Numbered from the stretch's first letter, positions 32,760 through 43,037 are shown. The stretch: DNA of 64,000 nucleotides from an uncultured Granulosicoccus sp. (GCA_947492525.1 CANLNQ010000007.1:1-64000), one strand, 5' to 3'. A program made the numbers and translations. Notes: generated from the letters alone by a model not told the origin.

Positions 32760-34823
32760 CTACCGCGGCTTGCCCTTGTTCTTGCGATCGCGGTGGCGCT
32801 CTTTCTTGCGCACTTCACCTTTCGCGTCGGTTTTCGGGCCGCTCTTGCGCTCGCTCAGATCCCGGTTTGCCGCAGCCTTTCTGGGTGGCTTGTGGCCACC
32901 GCCCTGTTCTCGGCGTTTGTGTTCACCGGAGCGGGCCGGCTTCGATTGGCGACTCTCGGGCGTTGCACCGTCAGCGCCATCGGAGACTCTGGACATGTTC
33001 AGCTGTCGTTCGCAGACCCAGACACGCTTGAGATCCTTGAGCAGGAATTTGGGCATGCCCGACGGCAGTTCCACCGTACTGTGCGTATCGCCGATCTTGA
33101 TACGCCCGATGAAGGCGGCATCCAGGCCTGCCTCATTGGCGATAGCGCCCACCAGATTCTCTGGCTGCACGCCGTGGGCGGAGCCTACCTCGACACGAAA
33201 GTTCTCCATTTCCATGGCCGCTTCGTCGGCTGCACGACGGCGTGCGGCCCGCGACTCGTTGGCCTCGCTCTTGTCGATGACGGGTGCCGGCTTGCTGTCC
33301 GTGGTGCCCGTGTCTGTATCGGCATCGATCGGCTGACGTCGAACGGCCTGTGCTCTGGCATCGGCAGGGTGGGGTTGGCCCCGTGATCGGTCTTCATCGC
33401 TGTGCACGTGTCGTGCTCGCGCCGCTGGCGGCTCCGAGGTGACGCCGGCACGCCGATCAACCTTCTCCTTGCGCTGCTTGCGTTCGCTGTGTGCGCTTTT
33501 TTCGCTGATGATCAAGGGCTGTTCGCCCAGATACATGCGGGCCAGTGCGGCTGCAACACGCTCGGGAGGAACATCCTGGTCGCGTGAGAAATCTTCGATC
33601 AGGCGCTGCAGATAAGCGAGTTCGCCGGTGGCCAGATTGTCGCTGATGCTCTGTTTGAACTCGGCAATGCGCTTGTTGTTGACCATTTCCACGGTCGGCA
33701 GTTGCAGGGGCTCGATCTTCTGTCGGGTAGCCCGTTCGATGGCGCCCAGCATGCGACGCTCGCGCTGGGTGACAAACAGAATGGCCTCACCGCTGCGCCC
33801 GGCACGACCGGTGCGGCCGATGCGATGCACATAGGCCTCGGTGTCATTGGGAATATCGTAATTGATCACGTGACTGATGCGTTTGACATCGAGTCCGCGT
33901 GCCACGACATCGGTGGCCACCAGAATATCCAGCTGGCCGCGCTTGAGCTTGTCGACCATCTGCTCACGCTGCTTCTGCGGCATGTCACCATTCATGGCTG
34001 ACGCAGCGAAGCCTCGGGCACTGAGTTTTTCGGCCAGCTCCAGCGTGGCGGTGCGCGTGCGCACGAACACCAGCATGGCGTCGAAGGTCTCGGCTTCGAG
34101 TATGCGGGTCAGGGCGTCCAGCTTGTGCAGACCGCTGACCAGCCAGAAGCGCTGTCGAATGGTTGACGCCGTGGTGGTCTTGCCTTCGATGGTGACTTCG
34201 GCCGGGTTGTTCAGGTGTTTGCTGGCAATGCGCCGGATGACCGATGGCATGGTGGCGGAGAACAGCGCCATCTGGCGAGTGGCCGGTGTCTGTTCGAGAA
34301 TCCACTCGACGTCATCGATGAAGCCCATGCGCAGCATCTCGTCGGCTTCGTCGAGCACCAGAGTCTGGAGATTGTCCAGCTTCAATGTGCCGCGACGCAT
34401 GTGGTCCATGATGCGTCCGGGTGTGCCGACCACGATATTGACACCCCGTGACAGCTGGCGAATCTGCCCGGTGTAGTCCTGGCCACCATAGATGGGCAGA
34501 ACTCGCACGTTCTTCATGTGCGTGGCGTACTTGGCGAAGGCTTCCGCCACCTGTATTGCCAGCTCTCGGGTCGGTGCCAGTACCAGTGCCTGAACGCCGC
34601 GGGCATTCAGGTCCAGTCTTGACAGGATGGGCAGCGCAAAGGCCGCCGTCTTGCCGGTACCTGTCGGCGCGTGCCCGAGCAGGTCGCGACCTTCCACCAG
34701 AGGTGGAATGGTGCGGGATTGGATGGGGGTGGGTGTTTCGTATCCCACGGCCTGGACAGCCTGCAACACGGCGGCGGGCAAATCGAGGTCTGAAAAGTTC
34801 TGTACAGTATTGGTATCTTGCAT
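32760..34823 (-). CDS. deaD: DEAD-box RNA helicase, DeaD/CsdA type
   Basis: 687 aa. Helicase core with Q motif (YETPTPIQ), motif I APTGTGKT, Ia PTRELA, II DEAD, III SAT, V and VI HRIGRTGRAGR. A DbpA-like RNA-binding fold follows at about 545-625 (VEVGSAHGVQPENLVGAI, LPKFLLKDLK region), then a long basic Lys/Arg-rich tail to the end. This is the architecture of DeaD, which remodels structured RNA in ribosome assembly and mRNA decay, often cold-induced. It is divergent from the EVE-domain gene. Confidence 0.93.
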   Translation of the reverse strand: MQDTNTVQNFSDLDLPAAVLQAVQAVGYETPTPIQSRTIPPLVEGRDLLGHAPTGTGKTAAFALPILSRLDLNARGVQALVLAPTRELAIQVAEAFAKYATHMKNVRVLPIYGGQDYTGQIRQLSRGVNIVVGTPGRIMDHMRRGTLKLDNLQTLVLDEADEMLRMGFIDDVEWILEQTPATRQMALFSATMPSVIRRIASKHLNNPAEVTIEGKTTTASTIRQRFWLVSGLHKLDALTRILEAETFDAMLVFVRTRTATLELAEKLSARGFAASAMNGDMPQKQREQMVDKLKRGQLDILVATDVVARGLDVKRISHVINYDIPNDTEAYVHRIGRTGRAGRSGEAILFVTQRERRMLGAIERATRQKIEPLQLPTVEMVNNKRIAEFKQSISDNLATGELAYLQRLIEDFSRDQDVPPERVAAALARMYLGEQPLIISEKSAHSERKQRKEKVDRRAGVTSEPPAARARHVHSDEDRSRGQPHPADARAQAVRRQPIDADTDTGTTDSKPAPVIDKSEANESRAARRRAADEAAMEMENFRVEVGSAHGVQPENLVGAIANEAGLDAAFIGRIKIGDTHSTVELPSGMPKFLLKDLKRVWVCERQLNMSRVSDGADGATPESRQSKPARSGEHKRREQGGGHKPPRKAAANRDLSERKSGPKTDAKGEVRKKERHRDRKNKGKPR

Positions 34824-34959
34824 TGCGGGAGCTTAACGCGTTATGGAGCCTAGCGGTGAGCACACTTGCCCGTTTATTGAAGTTGAGCCCTTTCATCCGG
34901 CACAATACTCTGTCCTGCCATTCTGGTAATGCTGGCTGATCAGCCACGATGGGAACTGC

Positions 34960-35421
34960 ATGAACTACTGGTTATTCAAGTCCGAACCCGACGCCTTCAG
35001 TATCGACGACCTGAAGGCCATGAAGGGCAAGAAGGATCACTGGGACGGTATCCGTAATTATCAGGCGCGCAATCTCATGCGTGATGACATGAAGAAAGGC
35101 GATCTGGGGTTTTTCTACCATTCCAGCTGCAAGGTGCCGGGAATCGTCGGCATCGTGGAAATCGTTCGCGAGGCCTACCCCGATCACACGGCGCACGACC
35201 CGGAGGCGAAGTACTACGACCCCAAATCCAGCCCCGACAACCCTCGCTGGGTCATGGTGGATGTCAAATTCAAGCGGAAATTCGACGAGGTGCTGTCATT
35301 GAGCGCGCTGCGTGAAGTGGAAGCGCTGTCGGACATGGTGTTGCTGCGCAAGGGCAGTCGTCTGTCGATTCAGCCGGTCAGCGAAGAGCAGTGGCACACG
35401 ATTCTCGAACTGGCTGGCTAG
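34960..35421 (+). CDS. EVE domain protein (THYN1-like)
   Basis: 153 aa, almost entirely one EVE domain: YWLFKSEPDAFS at the N-terminus, WDGIRNYQARN, and FFYHSSCK. EVE belongs to the PUA/YTH-like folds that bind modified bases; THYN1 binds modified cytosine in DNA, and other EVE proteins accompany restriction systems. Here it stands alone, with a 136-base divergent promoter shared with the helicase gene. Confidence 0.92.
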   Translation: MNYWLFKSEPDAFSIDDLKAMKGKKDHWDGIRNYQARNLMRDDMKKGDLGFFYHSSCKVPGIVGIVEIVREAYPDHTAHDPEAKYYDPKSSPDNPRWVMVDVKFKRKFDEVLSLSALREVEALSDMVLLRKGSRLSIQPVSEEQWHTILELAG

Positions 35422-35550
35422 GCGTCACGTCTTGCGACCTGCGCGAATAACCATCCGCAGTGCAGTAAATCGTACAAATCGGCTCAATATATCGAATCCC
35501 CTGCCAATAGCCTGAGGTGTTACAGGTAATTTTCGTGGGGACCTACTTCG

Positions 35551-36294
35551 GTGCAAGCGGATCGACTTCTCGTTGCCTCTGTGGTGCTCTGGCTGAGTCT
35601 GTCCAGTGCGGCGCTCTATGCCCTGGCGGAGTACGGCACCGAGGCCGGAGCCGTGGCCCCGGCCCCGGCGCTATGGCCCGCCTCACTGCCCACCGGCATC
35701 ACACCAGCCGAGGACAAGGCGACAGTCGTGCTGTTCGCCCACCCCTTGTGCCCGTGTACCCGGGCCACCCTGGTGGAATTCGAGAGCCTGACGAATCGCT
35801 TGTACGGCCTGTTCGATCTGCACGTTCTGTTCTTCGAGCCCGCCGACCCGTCCGCCATGCCGGAGGTATGGGGTGCGTCGGATCTGAGGCAATTGGCATC
35901 CTCCTTGCCGGGTACGCAGTTGCATGCCGATGTCGACGGCCAGCTGGCACGCCATTTCGGGGCCTACACCTCAGGTCAGGTATTGCTGTATGACACCAGC
36001 GGCAGTCTGCGATTTGCAGGTGGTATCACCCCATCCAGAGGGCATACCGGCAGCAATCCGGGCCGCGGCACCCTGGTGAGCAACATCTTGAGCGATCCCG
36101 GTGTCGATCCGTTGGCTCCCGTTCTGAACCCGGTGTTCGGCTGCGGCTTGCTGGAGGCTCGGGACGGTGACCGAAAGCTGTCAACCGAGCCGGTCAGTGT
36201 CAACGATGAAGCCCGGAGCGTTGAACGCCTGGTGGGCGTCGTATCGCTGCAGGGGTTTCTGCCGCAGGGAATGGAACAGAGAGCGGTATCGTGA
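35551..36294 (+). CDS. Membrane-anchored thioredoxin-fold protein preceding a chemoreceptor
   Basis: 247 aa from a GTG. One N-terminal hydrophobic helix ([19 protein letters not shown]), then a periplasmic domain whose [15 protein letters not shown] places a CPC motif where thioredoxins have CxxC, followed by [17 protein letters not shown], a thioredoxin-like strand pattern. Similar proteins are, from memory, named RedB in some genomes. Its stop overlaps the chemoreceptor start (GTGA), so the pair is coupled and the protein may feed a redox signal to the receptor. The redox role is inferred. Confidence 0.65.
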   Translation: MQADRLLVASVVLWLSLSSAALYALAEYGTEAGAVAPAPALWPASLPTGITPAEDKATVVLFAHPLCPCTRATLVEFESLTNRLYGLFDLHVLFFEPADPSAMPEVWGASDLRQLASSLPGTQLHADVDGQLARHFGAYTSGQVLLYDTSGSLRFAGGITPSRGHTGSNPGRGTLVSNILSDPGVDPLAPVLNPVFGCGLLEARDGDRKLSTEPVSVNDEARSVERLVGVVSLQGFLPQGMEQRAVS

Positions 36295-38096
36295 ATGAGT
36301 CAGCACCGATGATGACGAGTACGAGTGACACGTCCGGGGGCGCAAGCCTGCCGGAGCAGTTTTCCCTGGATGTGGAAATCGATCGGGAATACCGCCGGGA
36401 TCGCCGGCAGTTTCATGCACGGATCGACAAGCTCTTCATCCTGTTGTTCTTCGTGCAATGGCCTGTGGCCATTCTGCTGGCGTTCTACATGACGCCAAAC
36501 ACCTGGGCAGGCACCGACAGTTCGACTCATCTGCATGTGTACATGGCGGTAGGGCTGGGAGCTCTGGCCACCTTGTTCCCGGCCTGGCTGGCGCGGCTGC
36601 GACCGGGTGAACTGATGACACGGCTGGTGATCGGTGCGTCCACGATGATATTCACCGCCATCTTCATTCATCTGTCGGGTGGACGTGATGAAGGGCATTT
36701 TCATTTCTTCATGATGATGGCCTTCGTGGCGCTGTATTTCGATTGGCGGGTGATACTGGTCGCAGTCGTGGTTGGCGCGGCAGATCATGTCCTGCGTACC
36801 GCCCTGTTTCCCTTCTCGGTTTTCGGTGTTCTGGACAGTCCATGGTTTCAGCTCGCCCGTCATGTGGGCTGGGTGGTGTTCGAAGGCACGGTCCTGCTGT
36901 ATGCCACCATGCTGATCGACAGAGACAAGCGGCGGGCGGTGTCGGATCTGGTTCTCAGCCGCCAGCGCGAGGCTGAAAACCAGGTCTTGCTGGCCTTGAA
37001 CGAAGAGGCGACAGCAGAGCGAGAGGCGCAGGCGCGTGAAGCGGCTGCCTTGCTCGACGACAAGCGCAAGGCCGAGCAACTGCATCTGGATACGGTGAAC
37101 GAGGCAAGGCGGCAGGAGCAGGAAGCTGCGGAGAGGATGCAGGGTCAGGTGGCCTCGCTGCTGGAGAGCGTGAAGCAGGCGGAGTCGGGTAATCTGACGG
37201 TCCGTATCGATGTGACCGGAGACGATTCTCTCGGACAGGTGGGCCAGGGACTGCAACGCTTGCTGCATTCTCTCAACGATGCGTTTCGGGAGATCAATGC
37301 CAATACCAATACGCTGGCCGAAGCGGCCAGTGAACTGGCCCTGACCAGCCGGGAATTGGGCGAGGATGCGGCTGAAACCTCGCAGCGTGTTGGCCAGGTA
37401 TCGAGCAGTGCGGCGTCGATCAACGACGGGGTGCAGAGCACTGCCGCCGCGACCGAGCAGATGAATGCGGCCATCCGGGAAGTTGCCCGCTGTGCCGCCG
37501 AGGCCGTCAGTGTCGGTCAGGATGCTGTCGAGCTGGCCGGTCAGGCCACTGACACGGTGCAACGGCTGGGTGTGTCCAGCACCGGTATCGGCAATGTACT
37601 CAAGGTGATCACCTCGATTGCCGAGCAGACCAATCTGCTGGCACTGAACGCCACCATCGAGGCTGCCAGAGCGGGTGATGCCGGCAAGGGCTTTGCGGTG
37701 GTTGCCAATGAAGTGAAGGAACTGGCGAAGGAGACAGCGCGCGCAACCGATGAGATTTCCGGCAGGATCTCGGCCATCCAGACCGATGCCGGTGATGCGG
37801 GCAATGTGATCGGCAGAATTGCCGATATCATCGAACAGATCGACAATTACCAGACCACGGTGGCGGCTGCGGTGGAAGAGCAGACGTCCACGACGCGGGA
37901 AATCAGTGACAACGTCAATGCCAGTGCCCAGGGAAGCAGTGAGATCAACCGACACATCGAGGATATCCTGACGCGTGTCGAGAGAACCAAGTCCGGAACC
38001 GAGCAGGTGGATGCCTCGGTGGCCTCATTGCATGGGGTGGCCTCCAGAGTGAGGGCGCTTGTGCAGGTCTATCGCGAGGACAGGCAGCGACACTGA
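36291..38096 (+). CDS. Methyl-accepting chemotaxis protein with multi-helix membrane sensor
   Basis: 601 aa. About six transmembrane helices fill residues 40-215, with a conserved-looking [15 protein letters not shown] histidine-rich loop rather than a periplasmic ligand domain. A coiled-coil linker (about 225-285), a HAMP-like segment, and a full signalling domain follow, with the hairpin tip near residue 445 ([20 protein letters not shown], then [15 protein letters not shown]). The histidine-rich helix suggests metal, haem or redox sensing in the membrane. It is translated together with the thioredoxin-fold protein. No che genes are nearby, so it uses a distant chemotaxis system. Confidence 0.87.
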   Translation: MNESAPMMTSTSDTSGGASLPEQFSLDVEIDREYRRDRRQFHARIDKLFILLFFVQWPVAILLAFYMTPNTWAGTDSSTHLHVYMAVGLGALATLFPAWLARLRPGELMTRLVIGASTMIFTAIFIHLSGGRDEGHFHFFMMMAFVALYFDWRVILVAVVVGAADHVLRTALFPFSVFGVLDSPWFQLARHVGWVVFEGTVLLYATMLIDRDKRRAVSDLVLSRQREAENQVLLALNEEATAEREAQAREAAALLDDKRKAEQLHLDTVNEARRQEQEAAERMQGQVASLLESVKQAESGNLTVRIDVTGDDSLGQVGQGLQRLLHSLNDAFREINANTNTLAEAASELALTSRELGEDAAETSQRVGQVSSSAASINDGVQSTAAATEQMNAAIREVARCAAEAVSVGQDAVELAGQATDTVQRLGVSSTGIGNVLKVITSIAEQTNLLALNATIEAARAGDAGKGFAVVANEVKELAKETARATDEISGRISAIQTDAGDAGNVIGRIADIIEQIDNYQTTVAAAVEEQTSTTREISDNVNASAQGSSEINRHIEDILTRVERTKSGTEQVDASVASLHGVASRVRALVQVYREDRQRH

Positions 38097-38112
38097 CATA
38101 CCGCTCTTCGAT

Positions 38113-38156
38113 ACTGCCCGGTGCGAATGCCTGATGGGGTTCGCGATCCGGGCAGT
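38113..38156. terminator. Long inverted repeat between convergent MCP and YHS genes
   Basis: ACTGCCCGG / CCGGGCAGT outer arms (9 bp) with an inner GCGAA / TTCGC pair. It lies between two converging genes and has no clear T run on either side, so it is a probable bidirectional terminator or mRNA end stabiliser. Confidence 0.6.
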
Positions 38157-38177
38157 CATCGGTACTGCATGGATGAA

Positions 38178-38654
38178 TTATTGCTCGAGCAGTGATTCGA
38201 ACAGTTTGTCAGCGGCTGCGATATAGCCGGGGATGTCCTTCTTCCACTCGTTGTTGAGTTTGGCGTTGTAGTTCAGATAGAGCTTGTCATCATGGATGGT
38301 CCATTGATCAGGCTCGATCTTCACCAGGCTCTCCTGAGCGACACCGTAGGCGCAATAACCACCGTATTGGGGGGCATATTTCTGCGGATCGGCCTTGAAC
38401 AGGTCCAGATGCTCCTGGCTGGCGAACTTCCAGGTCGCACCCTGCCAGTCGGTCGTGAACTCATCGCTGCCTTCCATCGGCCTGCCTTCGGTGAAATAGG
38501 CCACGGTATCGTAACCGCGGATGGCAATGCCGCTGGGCTCGTAACTGAACAGTCCGTGTTTTTCCAGGGTATTGATGCGTTCGGCTGCAGACACCTGGCC
38601 GATGGTTGCGAGAATCAGTAATACGGATGAAATGAACAATCGTGCGAGACGCAT
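38178..38654 (-). CDS. Exported YHS domain protein
   Basis: 158 aa from ATG 38654; the longer open frame upstream lacks family similarity. A signal peptide (RLFISSVLLILATIGQVSA) precedes IRGYDTVAYFTEGRPMEGSDEF, the conserved start of the exported YHS group, and APQYGGYCAYGVA with the family cysteine. YHS domains are linked to metal binding. Similar genes often sit near periplasmic oxidation systems. It is divergent from the SsuA-like binding-protein gene. Confidence 0.85.
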   Translation of the reverse strand: MRLARLFISSVLLILATIGQVSAAERINTLEKHGLFSYEPSGIAIRGYDTVAYFTEGRPMEGSDEFTTDWQGATWKFASQEHLDLFKADPQKYAPQYGGYCAYGVAQESLVKIEPDQWTIHDDKLYLNYNAKLNNEWKKDIPGYIAAADKLFESLLEQ

Positions 38655-38952
38655 GACGCTTGACTCTGTGAATGACGGGCCTTGTACCCAGTACAGCAAG
38701 GGACTGTGCAATTGACGAAAAGTTTTATCCGGATGGAGGCAATAGCGGGTGATCGCACGGAATTCACGACCGGTTTTGCGACGCATTCGCCGTCGCGGTG
38801 TCCGCTCCCGCGGCCAGAACTTGCAGTAATGCGCAGACGGCAGCGACATGCCGTGTGAGCGTTCGGGTACAGCTGGTACCAAAGTGCTATGTTTTCAATC
38901 GCCCAGAACGCTACTGTGTACACTCATTGATTCCTGCCTGATGGAGCACGTC

Positions 38953-39942
38953 ATGAAGTGGTGTATTGCGGTCCTGCGTGGCCTTGTATCGAGCCTCCTG
39001 CTCCTGAGTGTGTCATCGCTGTCGGTAGCGCATGCCGACAACACGATCAGAGTGGGGGTGCTGAAATACGGCACGGTGAACTGGGAATTGAAGTCCATGC
39101 AGCACCACGCCCTGGATGAGGCCAATGGCTTCACGCTGGAGATCGTGCCATTTGCCGGTGGGGATGCCACGCGCATCGCGCTGCTCGGTGGCGAGGTGGA
39201 TGTCATCGTCTCGGACTGGCTCTGGGTATCGCGACAGCGTGCGGAAGGCCGTGATCTGACCTTCGTGCCCTACAGCTCCTCGGTGGGTTCCATCATGGTG
39301 CCGGGTGATAGCCAGTTGCAGGATCTGGGCGATCTGAAGGGGCAGCGCGTCGGTGTGGCAGGTGGGCCGCTGGACAAGAGCTGGCTACTGCTGCAAGGCA
39401 TGGCCCGCCAGGACCACGGCATCGATCTGAACGCCGAGAACGACATCGTCTTCGGGGCGCCTCCCCTGTTGGCGGAAAAGGCGCGCGATGGTGAGCTGGA
39501 CGCCGTGCTCAATTACTGGCACTACTGCGCACGTCTGGAGGCGGACGGATTTCGTCGCCTGGTCAGCGCCGAGGAGGCTGCCAATGCATTGGGGTCCACT
39601 GGCCCTGTGTCTGCCATCGGCTATGTGTTCAGCGATGCGTGGGCGGCAGAGAATCTGGCCAGTGCCTTTGTCAAGGCGTCGCGTGAGACCAAGCAGATCA
39701 TGAACGACTCCGATGGGGAATGGCAGCGCCTGGCTGACAACGGGGATATCAAGGACGGTCCTGCCGCCTTGCGGGTTCTGCGCGATCGTTTCCGCGAAGG
39801 CATACCGGCGCGCAGCCATGAGGAAGAGGTACACGATGCCGGGGTCATCTACGGGGTACTCGGTGAGCTGGGTGGCAAGAAGCTGATCGGTGATTCCTCG
39901 CGCATGGTCGAGGGCACTTACTGGAACGGTGCACCGCTCTAG
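38953..39942 (+). CDS. ABC transporter solute-binding protein (SsuA/TauA/NMT1-like)
   Basis: 329 aa from ATG 38953 (GGAG upstream). A signal peptide (LVSSLLLLSVSSLSVAHA) precedes IRVGVLKYGTVNWEL and GGDATRIALLGGEVDVIVSDWLW, the usual type II binding-protein pattern of the sulfonate/nitrate/thiamine-precursor group. It is followed by a matching permease and ATPase. The GGEVD and NYWHYCARL elements do not identify the ligand. Neighbouring genes (YHS protein, PedBC-like exporter, LuxR regulator) suggest a link to alcohol oxidation. Confidence 0.85.
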   Translation: MKWCIAVLRGLVSSLLLLSVSSLSVAHADNTIRVGVLKYGTVNWELKSMQHHALDEANGFTLEIVPFAGGDATRIALLGGEVDVIVSDWLWVSRQRAEGRDLTFVPYSSSVGSIMVPGDSQLQDLGDLKGQRVGVAGGPLDKSWLLLQGMARQDHGIDLNAENDIVFGAPPLLAEKARDGELDAVLNYWHYCARLEADGFRRLVSAEEAANALGSTGPVSAIGYVFSDAWAAENLASAFVKASRETKQIMNDSDGEWQRLADNGDIKDGPAALRVLRDRFREGIPARSHEEEVHDAGVIYGVLGELGGKKLIGDSSRMVEGTYWNGAPL

Positions 39943-39981
39943 GCGTGGCAGGCGTGTACGGGTGACAAGGGCAGCCTGCTG

Positions 39982-40743
39982 ATGCCCGCGCGCGTCAGAA
40001 CCTGGGCTCTGGTAGCTCTGTCGCTGGCTCTGTTCCTGCTGCTGTGGGCGGTGACGGCTGCCTGGGTCGACGACAATACATTGCCGACCCCTCTGGCTGT
40101 CTGGCAATCGTTGCGTGTCGAGTGGCGCTCCGGAGAATTGCTCACTCACCTGAGTGTCACGCTGCTACGCGTGCTTGCCGCCTTTCTGGTGGCGATGACG
40201 GTTGGGTCGGCCATTGGCATCTGGCTGGGCATGAAGCCGCTGGCCGATCGACTGATCGACCCCTGGCTGATTCTGCTGCTGAACATACCGGCTCTGGTCA
40301 TCATCGTGCTGAGTTATATCTGGTTCGGCCTCAACGAAGCCGCTGCCATCGGGGCGGTGGCGCTGAACAAGATTCCCAATGTGGTCGTGACGCTGCGCGA
40401 GGGGGCCCGATCCCTGTCGCCCGAGTATGCAGAACTGGCTCGGGTTTATCGCTTCGGTTTCCTCAAGCGCCTGCGGCATGTGGTCTTGCCCCAGTTGCAG
40501 CCTTTCTTCGCCGCTGCCACACGCTCCGGTATTGCACTGATCTGGAAGATCGTGCTGATCGTGGAGTTGCTCGGACGATCAAACGGCGTCGGTTTTCAGA
40601 TACATCTGTATTTCCAGCTGTTCGATGTGGCAACGATCCTGGCGTATACCCTGGCTTTCGTGCTGGTCATGCTGCTGGTGGAATACCTGCTGTTGCAACC
40701 ACTGGACAAGCATGCCAATCGCTGGCGGTCGGCTCGTGTCTGA
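39982..40743 (+). CDS. ABC transporter permease, SsuC/TauC type
   Basis: 253 aa with six helices. The early helix WALVALSLALFLLLWAVTA, the EWRSGELLTHLSVTLLRVLAAF segment and the EAA-like loop YAELARVYRFGFLKRLRHVVLPQL are typical of BPD permeases of the sulfonate class. The ATPase gene begins inside its last codons (8-base overlap), so the three genes from 38953 form one transport operon. Confidence 0.9.
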   Translation: MPARVRTWALVALSLALFLLLWAVTAAWVDDNTLPTPLAVWQSLRVEWRSGELLTHLSVTLLRVLAAFLVAMTVGSAIGIWLGMKPLADRLIDPWLILLLNIPALVIIVLSYIWFGLNEAAAIGAVALNKIPNVVVTLREGARSLSPEYAELARVYRFGFLKRLRHVVLPQLQPFFAAATRSGIALIWKIVLIVELLGRSNGVGFQIHLYFQLFDVATILAYTLAFVLVMLLVEYLLLQPLDKHANRWRSARV

Positions 40744-41452
40744 GTCCTCACAGACGCAGGCGGTGAGCGTGAATATCCGCGGTCGGCATTTCCGGCTTGG
40801 CGATGGCAAGAGCCTGCATGTGGTGGATGCCCTGAATTTCACGCTGCCGCCGAAGTCCTTCACGTGCATCACAGGCCCGTCGGGCTGTGGCAAGACGAGC
40901 ACCTTGCGCATGATTCTCGGTCTGGACCAACAGTACGAGGGCGAAATCGCATTGCCTGCAGGCGGTCCCGTGGCCGCCGTGTTTCAGGAACCGCGCCTGC
41001 TGCCCTGGCGCACGGTGGAGCAGAATATACGGTTGGTACTGCCCGATTCACGGCAGAATGCGTCCATCGATGAGCTGCTTGTGGAGCTGGGACTTGGCGA
41101 GATGCGCAACTTCTATCCCAACCAGTTGTCGCTGGGTCTGGCAAGACGCGCCGCATTGGCGCGAGCCTTCGTACTGCAACCGCAGTTACTGGTTCTGGAC
41201 GAGCCGTTTGTCTCGCTGGACGAAGCCACCGCCGAACGTTTGCGCCAGGTGCTGATGCGATTGTGGCAGGCCCGGCCCACCACGGCGTTGATGGTGACTC
41301 ACAACGTGGAGGAGGCGGTTCGTCTGGCTGACCGCGTTCTTGTGTTCAGCGATCGCCCTGCACGCATTGCCAGAACCGTTGATATCGACGTCCCCCGTGC
41401 AGAGCGTCAGGGCCGGGTTCTGCACGATCTGATCGGCCGCGTGCAGGGCTGA
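40736..41452 (+). CDS. ABC transporter ATPase, SsuB/TauB type
   Basis: 238 aa from GTG 40736; the open frame extends further upstream only inside the permease gene. Walker A GPSGCGKT, Q-loop VFQEPRLLPWRTV (the LLPW form is typical of SsuB/TauB), Walker B LLVLDEPFVSLD and switch MVTHNVEEA. The ABC signature is LSLGLARR rather than LSGGQ, a noticeable change. It ends 15 bases before the converging exporter permease gene. Confidence 0.88.
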   Translation: MSESSQTQAVSVNIRGRHFRLGDGKSLHVVDALNFTLPPKSFTCITGPSGCGKTSTLRMILGLDQQYEGEIALPAGGPVAAVFQEPRLLPWRTVEQNIRLVLPDSRQNASIDELLVELGLGEMRNFYPNQLSLGLARRAALARAFVLQPQLLVLDEPFVSLDEATAERLRQVLMRLWQARPTTALMVTHNVEEAVRLADRVLVFSDRPARIARTVDIDVPRAERQGRVLHDLIGRVQG

Positions 41453-41466
41453 GCTGAGCTGAGCTG

Positions 41467-42267
41467 TCATGCCTCGGCGGTACGGCCGGCACGAAAACGC
41501 CTCGCCGGGTTGTAGGCCCAGCTGGCGGTGGTGAAGAACAGCAGCGTGCAGCCGAGAACGATCAGCACGGCCATCGTGTTGAATTGCCCGTGGAATGCAA
41601 AGCGGATCGCTTCCACCGCATGCGTGAAGGGATTCCATTGACACACCGTGGCCAGCCAGTCGCTGGATTCGCGCATTTTCCAGATCGGATACAAGGCCGA
41701 TGAGAGAAAGAACATGGGGAAGATCACGAAGTTCATGACGCCGGCGAAGTTCTCCAGCTGCTTGACCACGGAGGCAATGACCAGACCCAGCGAGCCCAGT
41801 TGAATGCCGGTGAGAATCAGGATCGGCAAGGCGCGCAGCCAGCCGTCGTAGGCAAAGTCGATACCTGCCAGGCTTGCAACAAACAGAAAGGCTGCTATCT
41901 GCAGCAGGGAGACCATGACGCTGGCCATGAGCTTGCACAGCAGCAGGTACCAGCGCGGCAGAGGCGTGGTCAGCAGCACACGCATGCTGCCCATTTCCTG
42001 ATCGTAGACCATCGACAAGGAGGACTGCATGCCGTTGAACAGCTGAATCATGCCGATCAGACCCGGCACGATGTACACCTCGTAGGTGATGTAGGTTTGA
42101 TAGGGGGGAATGATGGACAGGCCCAGCGCGGCCCGGAAACCTGCCGCGAAGACGATCAGCCACAGCAGAGGGCGCACCAGCGCGGCAATGAAACGCTCCC
42201 GCTGATGGATGAAGCGCATGAGTTCTCGCAGCACGATGCCCTGCATGGCCAGCAGATGATGCCTCAT
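41467..42267 (-). CDS. ABC-2 type exporter permease, PedC-like (PQQ alcohol-oxidation associated)
   Basis: 266 aa, six helices. ALVRPLLWLIVFAAGFRAALG, IIPPYQTYITYEVYIVPGLIGM and DQEMGSMRVLLTTPLPRWYLLL are close to the permease family found in PQQ-dependent alcohol dehydrogenase clusters (PedC of Pseudomonas). It overlaps the ATPase gene by four bases. The exported compound in those clusters is not established. No quinoprotein dehydrogenase is in the window, so its partner operon would lie elsewhere. Confidence 0.83.
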   Translation of the reverse strand: MRHHLLAMQGIVLRELMRFIHQRERFIAALVRPLLWLIVFAAGFRAALGLSIIPPYQTYITYEVYIVPGLIGMIQLFNGMQSSLSMVYDQEMGSMRVLLTTPLPRWYLLLCKLMASVMVSLLQIAAFLFVASLAGIDFAYDGWLRALPILILTGIQLGSLGLVIASVVKQLENFAGVMNFVIFPMFFLSSALYPIWKMRESSDWLATVCQWNPFTHAVEAIRFAFHGQFNTMAVLIVLGCTLLFFTTASWAYNPARRFRAGRTAEA

Positions 42268-43037
42268 GATTGCATGGTCTGCTGCAGCAGATCGGACAGA
42301 TCATTCACGCCGGCCTCGGCGCAGCATTGCAGGGCCTGATCATCGCGCTGGACCTTGCCCTGGTGCAGAATCAGGACACGGTCGTTGTCATCGATTTCAT
42401 CGATCAGGTGAGTGGCCCACAGGACCGCGCAGCCGTGTGTGTCAGGCAGTGCGCGGATGTAGCTGATCAGTTCCATGCGGGTCGGGATGTCGAGGCCGAC
42501 AGTGGGTTCATCAAGGAGCAGAATGCTCGGTTCATGCAAGGTGGCGCGAGCGATCTCGACGCGGCGCCGGTGCCCACCGTTGAGCGTGCGAACCTTGTGA
42601 CGACGTCTGTCCAGTAGCTCCAGTCGTTGCAGGGCGAGTTCGATACGCTGACGCGCCCGCTTGCGCTCGATGCCATGCAGTGCACAGAAATAGGCCAGAT
42701 TCTGCTCCACGCTCAGATCCAGATCCAGCGTCTGCGACTGGAACACGATACCCAGCGGCGCCAGTGCCGCGGCGCCCTGCAGCAGCTTCATGCCATTGAT
42801 GGCAATCGAGCCCGCGTCCGGGGCAAACAGACCGCAGATCAGAGAGAACAGTGTGCTCTTGCCAGCACCGTTGGCGCCGAGCAGCATGACCCTCTCACCG
42901 GCCTCGATGGCGATGGACACATCATCGAGTGCCTGCCGCTTGCCGTAGTTGAAGCAGACATGCCGGATATCCAGCGCTGCGACGGTGGGTGCAGAGGCAG
43001 ACGGGGGATGCGTGGTTGCTGATGGGCTGGCAGTCAT
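42264..43037 (-). CDS. ABC exporter ATPase, PQQ-cluster type
   Basis: 257 aa. Walker A GANGAGKST, Q-loop VFQSQTLD, signature LNGGHRRRVEIA (variant of LSGGQ common in this exporter class), Walker B ILLLDEPTVGLD and switch WATHLIDE. It pairs with the PedC-like permease. The 140-base gap to the divergent LuxR-type response regulator contains the promoter for both directions, suggesting that regulator controls it. Confidence 0.87.
   Translation of the reverse strand: MTASPSATTHPPSASAPTVAALDIRHVCFNYGKRQALDDVSIAIEAGERVMLLGANGAGKSTLFSLICGLFAPDAGSIAINGMKLLQGAAALAPLGIVFQSQTLDLDLSVEQNLAYFCALHGIERKRARQRIELALQRLELLDRRRHKVRTLNGGHRRRVEIARATLHEPSILLLDEPTVGLDIPTRMELISYIRALPDTHGCAVLWATHLIDEIDDNDRVLILHQGKVQRDDQALQCCAEAGVNDLSDLLQQTMQS

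Noticed and set aside
36300..37955. Long minus-strand open frame of 551 codons opposite the chemoreceptor gene
   Set aside because: It is a composition shadow of the MCP gene (high GC third positions); no domain is recognisable and the plus-strand protein is a clear MCP.
41450..41464. GAGCT short repeats at the end of the SsuB-like gene
   Set aside because: Only three copies, within the range of chance, and no associated structure.
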